Part shown: positions 49,242 through 57,744 of the stretch, one piece after another
How positions within the stretch are numbered: the stretch's first letter is position 1
Layout: each line of letters begins with the position of its first letter
NCBI GenBank assembly: GCA_044229235.1
Contig: JBGATH010000013.1
Span: 31,587 to 95,586 of the forward strand
Length of the DNA: 64,000 bases
Origin: UKL13-2 sp044229235
Lineage (GTDB): Bacteria; Pseudomonadota; Gammaproteobacteria; Burkholderiales; Usitatibacteraceae
Reading direction: 5' to 3'
The notes under the pieces: model-generated
The model's database searches: none
What the model saw: the letters and a program-made list of their open reading frames with translations, nothing else
What the model was told of the DNA's origin: nothing
Position numbers and translations under genes: made by a program

Positions 49242-50957
49242 ATGAACCAGATGACATCCCCGATTTCACAGCTTCCGCTCGGGCAAACGCTGCTGACCCG
49301 CGGGGTGATTTCGCAGGATCAGTTGAACATCGCGCTGACCGAGCAACGCAAGTTCAAAACGCCGCTGGGCAAGATTCTCGTGCAACTCGGCTTCGTGACC
49401 GAGGCCACGATTCGCGACACGCTGTCCGAGAGCCTTGGGCAGGTCGCCATCGATCTTTCCAACACGATCATCGATCACAACGCCCTCGCCCTGGTGCCGA
49501 AGGAAATTGCGCGTCGCTACCACGTATTGCCCGTTGACTACGATCGCGATGCACGCAAGCTGTTGCTGGCGGTGGCCGATCCGGCCAACGTGGTTGCGCT
49601 GGACCAGATTCGCGCCCTCATCAAAGACGATATCCGCATCGAACAGGTGCTGGCGCGCGAATCCGACATTTCCATCGGCATCGAACAGCATTACGGGTTC
49701 GAGTTATCGATTGATGGCATCCTCAACGAAATCGAAACCGGCGAGATCGATTACCAGTCGATGGCCGCGGAATTCGATGAGTACAGCCAGCCGGTTGTGC
49801 GCCTGGTGGACGCGCTGCTCAACGATGCCGTCAAGCGCGGCGCATCGGATATCCACTTTGAGCCCGAGCAGGGCTTCTTGCGCATTCGTTACCGGATCGA
49901 CGGCGTGCTCCGGCAGATTCGCTCGCTGCATAAAAACTACTGGTCGGCGATGGTGGTGCGCCTCAAGGTCATCAGCGGCATGAACATCGCCGAAACACGT
50001 GCGCCGCAAGACGGGCGCATTTCGCTGAGCTTGTCAGGCCGCTCAATCGATTTTCGCGTGTCCGCGCAACCAACCACCCACGGTGAGAACGTGGTGCTGC
50101 GCATCCTGGACCGGCAGAAGGGCATCGTGCCGCTGGAGGATCTCGGCCTGCAGGAGGGCGAGCTGAAGATGCTGCGGCTGATGATGGCCCGGCCCGAGGG
50201 CATCATCCTTGTCACCGGTCCCACCGGCTCCGGCAAGACCACAACGCTTTACTCGATCCTCAATCACGTCAACACCGAAGGCGTGAATATCATGACGCTG
50301 GAGGATCCGGTTGAGTATCCAATGACCATGATCCGCCAGACCTCGGTAAATGAGGTCGCCAAGCTGGATTTCGCCAGTGGAATTCGCTCGATGATGCGGC
50401 AGGATCCCGACGTCATCCTGGTGGGCGAAATTCGCGATCAGGAGACTGCCGAAATGGCATTCCGGGCCGCCATGACTGGGCACCAGGTCTACTCGACGCT
50501 GCACACCAATTCCGCCATCGGCGCGATACCGCGCTTGCAGGACCTGGGGGTGCTGCCCGACATCATGGCGGGAAATATCATTGGTGTCGTCGCGCAGCGG
50601 CTGGTGCGGCGGCTGTGCAGCAAATGCCGGCAACCGTTCCGGCCGGACGACGAACTCACGCTGAAGGTGCTCGGTGTCGAGCCCGACTGGGATGGGCAGA
50701 TTTTCAAGCCGGTTGGCTGTGAGCACTGCGACGGCACGGGCTACAGGGGCCGCATGGCGATCATGGAATTGTTCAGGATGGACGGCGAGATCGACGAGCT
50801 CATCGCGCGTCGTGCGACCGGGCGGGAAATTCGTGAAGCGGCGCGCAAAACCGGATTTCGGACGCTGGCAGAGGACGCCGTGGCGCGCGTGCTCGCCGGC
50901 CACACCAGCCTCGATGAAATTTCCCGCATCGTCGACCTGACAGACCGGGTGGTGTAA
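49242..50957 (+). CDS. mshE: MshE-like type II/IV secretion assembly ATPase
   Basis: The 571-residue hexameric ATPase has the MshEN N-terminal domain (LGQTLLTRGVISQDQLNIALTEQRK), Walker A GPTGSGKTT near 326-334, Asp box and Walker B (ILVGEIRDQETAEMAF), and a tetracysteine zinc loop CSKC...CEHC near 458-493. MshEN domains bind c-di-GMP in Vibrio MshE, so control by that messenger is possible. It powers pilus extension. Confidence 0.93.
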   Translation: MNQMTSPISQLPLGQTLLTRGVISQDQLNIALTEQRKFKTPLGKILVQLGFVTEATIRDTLSESLGQVAIDLSNTIIDHNALALVPKEIARRYHVLPVDYDRDARKLLLAVADPANVVALDQIRALIKDDIRIEQVLARESDISIGIEQHYGFELSIDGILNEIETGEIDYQSMAAEFDEYSQPVVRLVDALLNDAVKRGASDIHFEPEQGFLRIRYRIDGVLRQIRSLHKNYWSAMVVRLKVISGMNIAETRAPQDGRISLSLSGRSIDFRVSAQPTTHGENVVLRILDRQKGIVPLEDLGLQEGELKMLRLMMARPEGIILVTGPTGSGKTTTLYSILNHVNTEGVNIMTLEDPVEYPMTMIRQTSVNEVAKLDFASGIRSMMRQDPDVILVGEIRDQETAEMAFRAAMTGHQVYSTLHTNSAIGAIPRLQDLGVLPDIMAGNIIGVVAQRLVRRLCSKCRQPFRPDDELTLKVLGVEPDWDGQIFKPVGCEHCDGTGYRGRMAIMELFRMDGEIDELIARRATGREIREAARKTGFRTLAEDAVARVLAGHTSLDEISRIVDLTDRVV

Positions 50958-50961
50958 GCGC

Positions 50962-52164
50962 ATGGCCTCTTACTCGTACCGTGCCATTGACGATACCGGC
51001 CGCATGATGAACGGCAGCACCGACGCCATCAATCCGGTCGACCTCGAGATGCGCCTCAAGCGCCTGGGCCTGGATCTGGTCACATTTGAGACCATCAAGA
51101 AATCGACCTTGATGCGCAAGCGCAAGGTCACGCGCAAGGAACTCATCACCTTTTGTTTCCACATGGATCAATTGATGCGCGCCGGCGTACCGATCATCGA
51201 TGCGCTCACGGATTTGCGCGACACCGTGGAAAACGAGGGTTTCAAGGCGATCGTCGCAAGCGTGCTCGAGGATGTCGAGGGCGGCCTCAAGCTTTCAGAT
51301 GCCATGGCCGAGCATCCGCAGGCTTTCGATCAGGTGTTTGTGGCGCTGATTCGCACCGGCGAGCAAACCGGTCAGTTGCCGGAAGTACTTTCCAAGTTGA
51401 CCGAAAACCTGAAGTGGCAGGATGAACTGGCGGCACAGGTCAAGAAAGCGATGATGTACCCGGCCTTTGCCGGCACGGTGATCATCGGCGTGGTTTTCGC
51501 GCTGATGATTTTCCTGGTGCCGCAGTTGGCGGTCACCATGAAGGCACTGACCCCGAATCCGCCGGCGGCGACCATGGCGTTGATTGCCATATCGGCTGTC
51601 ATGAAGCAGTACTGGTACCTGTTCATCGGTGTCCCGCTGGTCGCGATCATCGCGCTGGTGATCGTCGCTAAAACCAACGATGATGCCAAATACCGGATTG
51701 ACAGCCTGATACTCAAGTTGCCGATCATGGGCCAGCTCTTGAACAAAATCATTCTCGCGCGCTTTTCGACTTATTTCGCACTGATGTACCAATCGGGGCT
51801 TGGCGTGCTCGACTGCATCCAGATTTCGGAAAAGATCGTGGGCAACCGCGTGATTGAAGAGGGCTTGCAGCGGGTCGGCAGGGAAATCAACGAGGGCACC
51901 GGTATCACCCAGGCTTTTCAGAACGTGCGCCTGTTCCCGCCGCTGGTGCTGCGCATGCTCAAAGTCGGCGAAACGACCGGCGGTCTGGACACGGCGCTGC
52001 TCAATGTGAGCTACTTTTACAACCGCGACGTCAAGGAGCAGATGAGTAAGCTGCAGGAAATGATCCAGCCGATCCTGACCGTCGTGCTTGGCGGCATTCT
52101 GATAGGTATCCTGGTGACGGTTTTCAGTCCGATGTACGACGTTATCGCCAAGATCAAGCTCTAG
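50962..52164 (+). CDS. mshG: MshG-like inner-membrane platform protein (GspF/PilC family)
   Basis: The 400-residue protein has the duplicated T2SSF domain (FCFHMDQLMRAGVPIIDALTDL and ARFSTYFALMYQSGLGVLDCIQISEK) and three membrane segments (about 170-190, 215-235 and 375-395). It is the pilus platform protein contacting the ATPase. Starts 4 bases after mshE. Confidence 0.94.
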   Translation: MASYSYRAIDDTGRMMNGSTDAINPVDLEMRLKRLGLDLVTFETIKKSTLMRKRKVTRKELITFCFHMDQLMRAGVPIIDALTDLRDTVENEGFKAIVASVLEDVEGGLKLSDAMAEHPQAFDQVFVALIRTGEQTGQLPEVLSKLTENLKWQDELAAQVKKAMMYPAFAGTVIIGVVFALMIFLVPQLAVTMKALTPNPPAATMALIAISAVMKQYWYLFIGVPLVAIIALVIVAKTNDDAKYRIDSLILKLPIMGQLLNKIILARFSTYFALMYQSGLGVLDCIQISEKIVGNRVIEEGLQRVGREINEGTGITQAFQNVRLFPPLVLRMLKVGETTGGLDTALLNVSYFYNRDVKEQMSKLQEMIQPILTVVLGGILIGILVTVFSPMYDVIAKIKL

Positions 52165-52176
52165 TCGACCACGCCC

Positions 52177-53811
52177 ATGGCCAAGCACTTTTTATATCTC
52201 ACGAATGACAAGCTGATCGCCCTGGTCTGGAGCGGTGGAGCGATCACCGGTCGTGACGTGTTCCGGCCCACAGACGCTGAATCGCCAGCCTTCCAGGCAT
52301 ACATCGCTCGCCACCGCGATGTGCCGACTTACCTGGTTGTCGACCTGATTGAAGAAGATTTCAAGACGGACACCGTGCCGCACCTTCGTGGCGGCGATCG
52401 AGACGCCGTGCTTGGCCGCCGCCTTTCGCAGCTGTACCGCGCCAGCAGCTACCGGCACGCAATCGTCCAGGGACGCGAGGAGGACGGCCGGCGCGATGAT
52501 CGCGTGCTCTACCATGCGGTGACCAACGCAGAAGTGCTGGACACCTGGGTGACCGCTATCGCGCAGGCGGAAGTTCCACTCGAGGGCATCTGTTCCTCCG
52601 CGGTACTGTCGGGATTGCTGCTTACCGAGCTGAGCGTGATCTTTCCGCACACGCTGCTGGTAACCATTGTCCCCGACTTCGGCTTGCGCCAGACGTATTT
52701 CCGTTACAAGCAAATCAAGTTCAGCCGGCTGACGCCCATCATTTACGACGAGGGTCAGTCGGTGGGCACGCTGATTGCGGCTGAGGCCAGCCGCACCTGG
52801 CAGTACCTCGATAGCCTGCGCAATTTCGCGGGCGACGACACGCTCGAGGTTTGCATTCTGGTGCACGCACGCGATCGCCAGATGATTGCCGATGCAATTC
52901 GCAACTATCCCCTGTTCAAATATCGCTTCCTCGACATCGAGGAGGTTGCCGCCAAACTGAAGTTGCGCCCTGCCCCCGTCTCCTCTCATGCGGAAGAGGT
53001 GCTGGTTCATGTTTATGCCCGTGGCAGCCAGGAGAATCACTTCGCCAGCAAGGAGCAGACGCGTGCAGCAGGGCTACGGCGCGCACGCTTCGTGCTTTAT
53101 GGCCTGACCGCGGCAACACTTGCCATCGGCGTCGGCGTCACCGCCTTCAATTTCTACCAGGCCAACATCGTCGGCAAGGAAATTGAAAAGCGCAACCTGG
53201 TCGCGAGGGGCTTGCAGACCGAGTATCAAGCCGTCGCCGACTCGATGCGCGGCGCGACGACCGCGACTGCGGCGGTACGCGATGCCAGCGCTTTTTACCG
53301 TGCCCAGATCCTGCCACAGGCACCCAACCCAGGCCCGCTGCTGCGCGATCTTGCGGCCGTCTGGGCAGAGTTTCCGGAGCTAAAGCTCTGGCAACTGGTG
53401 TGGGCGCCGTCCATGGACGCGGCCCACACCCCCGCCTACACGGGTGTCAACCTGGCGCAGGGGCTCAACGTACGCTCCGAGGTCAAGCAGGTTCCCGGGA
53501 CACCACAGGCGTTGACCTCGAATCCGGCCTCGACAGTCCTCGACGACAATGCGCAGTTACCAGGCAGCAAATATGAAGTCGCCATCATCGAGGGCAGCGT
53601 GACTGGATTCAGCGGCGATTACCGCGGCACGCTGGCGACAGTCGAGCGACTGACAGGACGGCTCAATGCGGCGTCCAACATCACGGCGAGCATTATTGCC
53701 ATGCCGGTTGACGTTCAGCCCAGCGCCATTTTGCGCGGCTCCACAACATCCAGCGGCAGCAGCGAAGCCAGGTTCGTGCTGCGCATCTCACGCGGCAAGG
53801 CGGGAACATGA
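52177..53811 (+). CDS. Pilus assembly protein, PilM-like plus PilN-like fusion
   Basis: The 544-residue protein combines an N-terminal actin-like PilM/MshI-type part (to about 290) with a membrane helix near 305-325 and a periplasmic PilN-like coiled region (EIEKRNLVARGLQTEYQAVADSMRG onward). In Vibrio MSHA loci these roles are in MshI/MshI2. The arrangement before PilO- and PilP-like genes supports this. No close named match was recognised. Confidence 0.72.
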   Translation: MAKHFLYLTNDKLIALVWSGGAITGRDVFRPTDAESPAFQAYIARHRDVPTYLVVDLIEEDFKTDTVPHLRGGDRDAVLGRRLSQLYRASSYRHAIVQGREEDGRRDDRVLYHAVTNAEVLDTWVTAIAQAEVPLEGICSSAVLSGLLLTELSVIFPHTLLVTIVPDFGLRQTYFRYKQIKFSRLTPIIYDEGQSVGTLIAAEASRTWQYLDSLRNFAGDDTLEVCILVHARDRQMIADAIRNYPLFKYRFLDIEEVAAKLKLRPAPVSSHAEEVLVHVYARGSQENHFASKEQTRAAGLRRARFVLYGLTAATLAIGVGVTAFNFYQANIVGKEIEKRNLVARGLQTEYQAVADSMRGATTATAAVRDASAFYRAQILPQAPNPGPLLRDLAAVWAEFPELKLWQLVWAPSMDAAHTPAYTGVNLAQGLNVRSEVKQVPGTPQALTSNPASTVLDDNAQLPGSKYEVAIIEGSVTGFSGDYRGTLATVERLTGRLNAASNITASIIAMPVDVQPSAILRGSTTSSGSSEARFVLRISRGKAGT

Positions 53812-54569
53812 GTTCGCTGGCCAATCCCCCCAGAACCCGCGGAATTCGTTTCGCATCGGCAGTCTTTGTCGCCGGTCTCGTCGTCTCCGGTTTCTTGGGC
53901 GGCGGCAGCTACTGGTACTGGCAGACTGAAAAAAAGGATGATGTGCTATCACAACGCGCCCTGCAGGAAATGCGCGCTCGACTGGAAACGGTCAAGCGCG
54001 AGCGTGATGACCTGCGTGGTTCGGAAGAGACCTACAAGGCGCTCGTGGCGCAGGGCGCGTTTGCACCGGAACGGCGTCTCGATCTAATTGAAGCCATGGC
54101 CGAGCTGCGCAAGCGGCACCGATTGGTGTCGCTCGAATACGACGTATTAGCCCAGCGACCCCTCAAAGTCACTGGCGCGAGCTATGCCTCGGCAGACCTT
54201 CGTGCCAGCCGCATGCGGATCAGGGTGCAGGCATACCACGACGGCGAATTGCTGCTGTTTCTCGAGGAATTTGCGCGGATTCGACGCGGCTTCTTTCCGA
54301 TGGACAAATGCGTGATCAAACGCACGGCCGATTTTGAATCACGCAGGAAGTCCGCGCAGGCCAGTGCTGGTGCTCCTGCTGTGACCCCGGCTGCTGCATC
54401 GGCGGCGCCGGCGGCCGGAGATGATGACGCCGAGTCCGGCCCAACGATCGATGCCGCGGTCGAGGCTGATTGCACGCTGGAATGGATCACACTGGCAAAA
54501 GCTGCCGACTCGCCCCCGCCGCTTGCGCGCCCTGCGATCAACGCGCGGCCAGGAGTGCGCAATCCATGA
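53808..54569 (+). CDS. PilO/MshJ-like inner-membrane protein
   Basis: The 253-residue protein has one N-terminal membrane helix (about 17-40), a coiled segment (LQEMRARLETVKRERDDLRG), a PilO-like alpha/beta domain (LRASRMRIRVQAYHDGELLLFLEEFARI) and an Ala/Pro-rich acidic tail. Overlaps its neighbours by 4 bases on both sides. The position between PilM/N- and PilP-like genes matches MshJ. Confidence 0.75.
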   Translation: MSSLANPPRTRGIRFASAVFVAGLVVSGFLGGGSYWYWQTEKKDDVLSQRALQEMRARLETVKRERDDLRGSEETYKALVAQGAFAPERRLDLIEAMAELRKRHRLVSLEYDVLAQRPLKVTGASYASADLRASRMRIRVQAYHDGELLLFLEEFARIRRGFFPMDKCVIKRTADFESRRKSAQASAGAPAVTPAAASAAPAAGDDDAESGPTIDAAVEADCTLEWITLAKAADSPPPLARPAINARPGVRNP

Positions 54570-55048
54570 AAATTCCGCAAACCACTTTCTTCAACCTTTT
54601 GGCTCTGGGTGCACCGCTTTTGGCCATGGCACAGGCGCCGCTTGCCACATCACCGACGGACAAGGCGCCTGTGGCCGCCGCAGTTGCCGGCGCCAGGGAG
54701 TTGACTGCCTTTGACGGCGCGCTTTTCTTCACGGCAAAGCAGCGGCTCGAAATGGAGCGTGATCGCCGGCAAAAACTTGCAGGGGTACCGGCGACGATTG
54801 CCGAGGACGGGCGTTCCGTTATCAACGGTGTTGCCACGCGCAGCGATGGAAAACTGACTGTATGGGTGGATGGCCAGCCACGTTGGGAAAATGCCAACGC
54901 GCGCCACCTTGCGAAATTGAGCAGTGCGGATGTCGGCTCCTCGGCGGGTTTCATGCGTCCGGCTGGTACGGAGGGCTCTGCCCAGCTGGCAATGCCGGCG
55001 GAAGGCAAGAAATCCGTCAAGCGGCGCAATAAGTCGTCTGCAAAATGA
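54566..55048 (+). CDS. MshK/PilP-like periplasmic protein
   Basis: The 160-residue protein has a signal peptide (MKIPQTTFFNLLALGAPLLAMAQA) and a C-terminal region with INGVATRSDGKLTVWVDG, a pattern seen in MshK-like proteins of pilus clusters, ending in a basic KSVKRRNKSSAK tail. ATG at 54566 overlaps the PilO-like stop (ATGA). Likely a PilP counterpart joining platform and secretin. Confidence 0.7.
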   Translation: MKIPQTTFFNLLALGAPLLAMAQAPLATSPTDKAPVAAAVAGARELTAFDGALFFTAKQRLEMERDRRQKLAGVPATIAEDGRSVINGVATRSDGKLTVWVDGQPRWENANARHLAKLSSADVGSSAGFMRPAGTEGSAQLAMPAEGKKSVKRRNKSSAK

Positions 55049-56847
55049 AACTGCGGCGCAGCCTGCGGCACGCAACAGTGGCGCGACGCGCCAGGCAGCG
55101 AGGTCTGGCGCTGCTGATTGTCCTGCTTGGTGTCCTGGGTGCATTTGGATTGCTGTTCGTCTCCACGGTCTTGAAGACCAGCGCTTTGGTTCAGCAGCAA
55201 AGGCCAGCGCTTCCCACGCTCGACGAAGGCAGGCTTGCATTGATCGGCGCCTCGATTGGGAACATGAGTACCGGTCAGCGGCCAGGGACGATGCCGTTTC
55301 CGGACGGATTCGCATCGACCGAGGTACCGCCTGACTACGACGGTAACGCTGATGGCGGCTGCCTCGATGCGTCCAAGGTCGACGGCCTGCCGCAGATCGC
55401 GAACGGCGCAAACCTCCGATGCCTCGGGCGTTTGCCGTGGAAAAGTCTGGGCATGTCCGTGCCGGCACCGAGCGAAAATGATGTCGCGGGCATGGTGCCG
55501 TGGTATGCCGTGTCCGGGAATCTGGTTGACCCGGCGTGCCTGACCGTCCTGAATTCAAACACCTTGTCCGTCACTTACACTTCGTTTGTCTGTGGTGGCG
55601 CCACCTTACCGTATCCATGGCTGACGGTGCGCGATGGTCAGGGAAACGTCATTTCCAATCGCGTTGCGGTCGTGCTTATCATGCCCGGCCCTCCCCTATC
55701 CGGCCAGGCCAGGCCGCCGTCGCCGAATCTTGCCGGTGCGTCGCAATACCTCGACAGCGCCACTGTAGGCGGCACCGTATACAGCAATGCCGACATGGAC
55801 AACGATTTCATCATCGGTGAGCAAAGCGCGACGTTCAACGACGTGGTGACCTACATCACCATTGACGACCTGATGCGCGACCTGGAAGCGGCAGCGGCGA
55901 GCACCGCGCTTTCGGCAGTGGCGAACTTCAGGGCGGCTACCGGTGCCTATCCCTGGCTGGCAAATTTTGCATCGCCGACAAGCGTTGCCAGTTTTGTACC
56001 CACATCCAGTACCCGTCAGGGCTTGGTGCCTGCGCACCTGCTGGACACCGATTACCCGACCGGGTTCCAGTACGCCATCAACCGCTCAGGCACGTTTGTT
56101 TACGTCAACAACAAGCCGGGAGGTACGGTCCTTACCTCGACGATGAATTCCTTCACTAACGTTACCCGGACGGTCGCACCATCTGCGGGTGCCTGTCAGT
56201 GGAAGAACGCAACGGCTTCGCTGCCTGATCCGAGATTGCGCGTCGTATGCCGCGAGACGATTACGACCGGCTTGCCTGTCGGCGTCGTTTCCCGCGTGGT
56301 AGACCTGGATTTCATCACCGCCAACGCCGCAGATGTGACCATTGCCGCGCCAACCGCATCAACCATCGCGACCCGCAGCTTCAACCGGACCGGAACGTTT
56401 TCCATCGTTGCCAATGCAAGCTCTTTCCAGGTGTCGGACTACAACAGCGGCGGCAGCCTCGTTGGCCAAAGGTATGTCACGGCCGGAACCTCGACTGGCG
56501 TCGCGATCAGCAACTTGGTTTATCCGCTAAATTTCTACCTTCCGAAGTGGTTCGTCGACAATCGGTGGCAGGAAGTTCTTTATGGTGCGATGGCCGCCGG
56601 CTTTGCGCCCGGCGCGGCGCAGAATTGTTCCACTTCCTGCCTAACGGTTGGCGAGCGCACCGATATCAAATTTGCCATCGTTGCCGCCGGCGGCAGTTTG
56701 TCGACGCAGACCCGGCCATCCGGTGTACTTACAGACTATCTCGAAGCACTTGGCGCCGTTTCCAACGCCGACGCCGATGATGTGTTGACCGCGTCGCATC
56801 TGCCCAAGAGCAGCACCTTTAACGACCAGGTATTCCCGATCCCGTGA
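55045..56847 (+). CDS. Large GspK/PilX-like pseudopilin
   Basis: The 600-residue protein has a prepilin-like leader RQRG followed by LALLIVLLGVLGAFGLLF, lacking the usual Glu at position +5, as in GspK and PilX, which cap the pilus tip. The long globular part has RPGTMPFPDG and LRCLGRLPWKSLG, motifs that recur in large betaproteobacterial minor pilins. Overlaps mshK-like gene by 4 bases (ATGA). A tip adhesin role is possible. Confidence 0.72.
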   Translation: MKLRRSLRHATVARRARQRGLALLIVLLGVLGAFGLLFVSTVLKTSALVQQQRPALPTLDEGRLALIGASIGNMSTGQRPGTMPFPDGFASTEVPPDYDGNADGGCLDASKVDGLPQIANGANLRCLGRLPWKSLGMSVPAPSENDVAGMVPWYAVSGNLVDPACLTVLNSNTLSVTYTSFVCGGATLPYPWLTVRDGQGNVISNRVAVVLIMPGPPLSGQARPPSPNLAGASQYLDSATVGGTVYSNADMDNDFIIGEQSATFNDVVTYITIDDLMRDLEAAAASTALSAVANFRAATGAYPWLANFASPTSVASFVPTSSTRQGLVPAHLLDTDYPTGFQYAINRSGTFVYVNNKPGGTVLTSTMNSFTNVTRTVAPSAGACQWKNATASLPDPRLRVVCRETITTGLPVGVVSRVVDLDFITANAADVTIAAPTASTIATRSFNRTGTFSIVANASSFQVSDYNSGGSLVGQRYVTAGTSTGVAISNLVYPLNFYLPKWFVDNRWQEVLYGAMAAGFAPGAAQNCSTSCLTVGERTDIKFAIVAAGGSLSTQTRPSGVLTDYLEALGAVSNADADDVLTASHLPKSSTFNDQVFPIP

Positions 56848-57668
56848 AAACGACAAGACTCACATTGCAGCGCTTACCAAGTTCCGGCGGCTTCAGCCTG
56901 ATCGAGGTCGCGGTGGTGCTGATCATCATCACTGTGCTTTTTGCGCTACTCGCTGCACCGCTTTCCGGACAGATCGAGGCGCGACGCATCGAGGAAACCC
57001 GCAGGCTGCTGGAGACGAGCAAGGAGGCCCTTGTGGGATTTGCGGTGGCAAATGGGCGGCTGCCCTGCCCCGCCAGCACGACCAGCAATGGGGTCGAGAG
57101 TTTTTGCACGACAGGCGGGGTTGGCGCCTGTGGTGCGGCGACCACGACGGTGCAGGCACATGGACGCTGTTCCAATCCATTTGACGGATTCGTACCGGCC
57201 GTCACGCTGGGTGTTTCGCCGGTGGATGCGAACGGTTACTTGATCGATGCCTGGACGAATGCGAATGCCAGCCGGATCCGTTATGCGGTTTCGACGGAAA
57301 ACGACGGCACCAATTATTCGCTTACTCGGGTGGACGGCATCAAAGCCCGCACCATGGCAACGGTCGCTGCCAGCAGCGACAACCTGGTCGTGTGTTCCAC
57401 CGGGCTCACCGCAGCGGCGTCGGCAACAGGTTGCAACGCGCCAACGCAAGCGCTGGCCAGTGGTGCCGCCGCGGTGCTGTTCTCGCTGGGCAGCAACGGT
57501 GGAACGGCATTCGCCAGTTTGTCCTTCGATGAGCAAAACAACCAAAGCGCGGTGCCGGACAAGGTCTTCAGCAGCGGCACGCCCACCACCAACTTTGATG
57601 ATGTCGTAACCTGGCTTTCATTGAACACGTTGTTCGGTCGCATGGTGCAGGCGGGCAAGCTGCCCTGA
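56844..57668 (+). CDS. Type IV prepilin-like minor pilin
   Basis: The 274-residue protein has a class III prepilin signal SSGG|FSLIEVAVVLIIITVLFALLA with Glu at +5, then a globular part with ANGRLPCPAST, shared with other large betaproteobacterial pilins. It is the last gene of the long operon (43990-57668) in which five junctions overlap by 4 bases. Confidence 0.85.
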   Translation: MKTTRLTLQRLPSSGGFSLIEVAVVLIIITVLFALLAAPLSGQIEARRIEETRRLLETSKEALVGFAVANGRLPCPASTTSNGVESFCTTGGVGACGAATTTVQAHGRCSNPFDGFVPAVTLGVSPVDANGYLIDAWTNANASRIRYAVSTENDGTNYSLTRVDGIKARTMATVAASSDNLVVCSTGLTAAASATGCNAPTQALASGAAAVLFSLGSNGGTAFASLSFDEQNNQSAVPDKVFSSGTPTTNFDDVVTWLSLNTLFGRMVQAGKLP

Positions 57669-57686
57669 TTGACCCTGGTTCAAACT

Positions 57687-57742
57687 CCAGCATTGGCGCG
57701 CGTCCTGGCGCACTTTTGGCCTGCGAACCGCGCCAAATGGCG
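57687..57742. repeat. 56-bp palindromic repeat family, copy E (partly degraded)
   Basis: CTCCAGCATTGGCGCG (left arm, 57685-57700) and CGCGCCAAATGG (right arm, to about 57740); the right arm has lost GCTGG. It lies between the convergent pilin and kinase genes. Confidence 0.75.
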
Positions 57743-57744
57743 TT

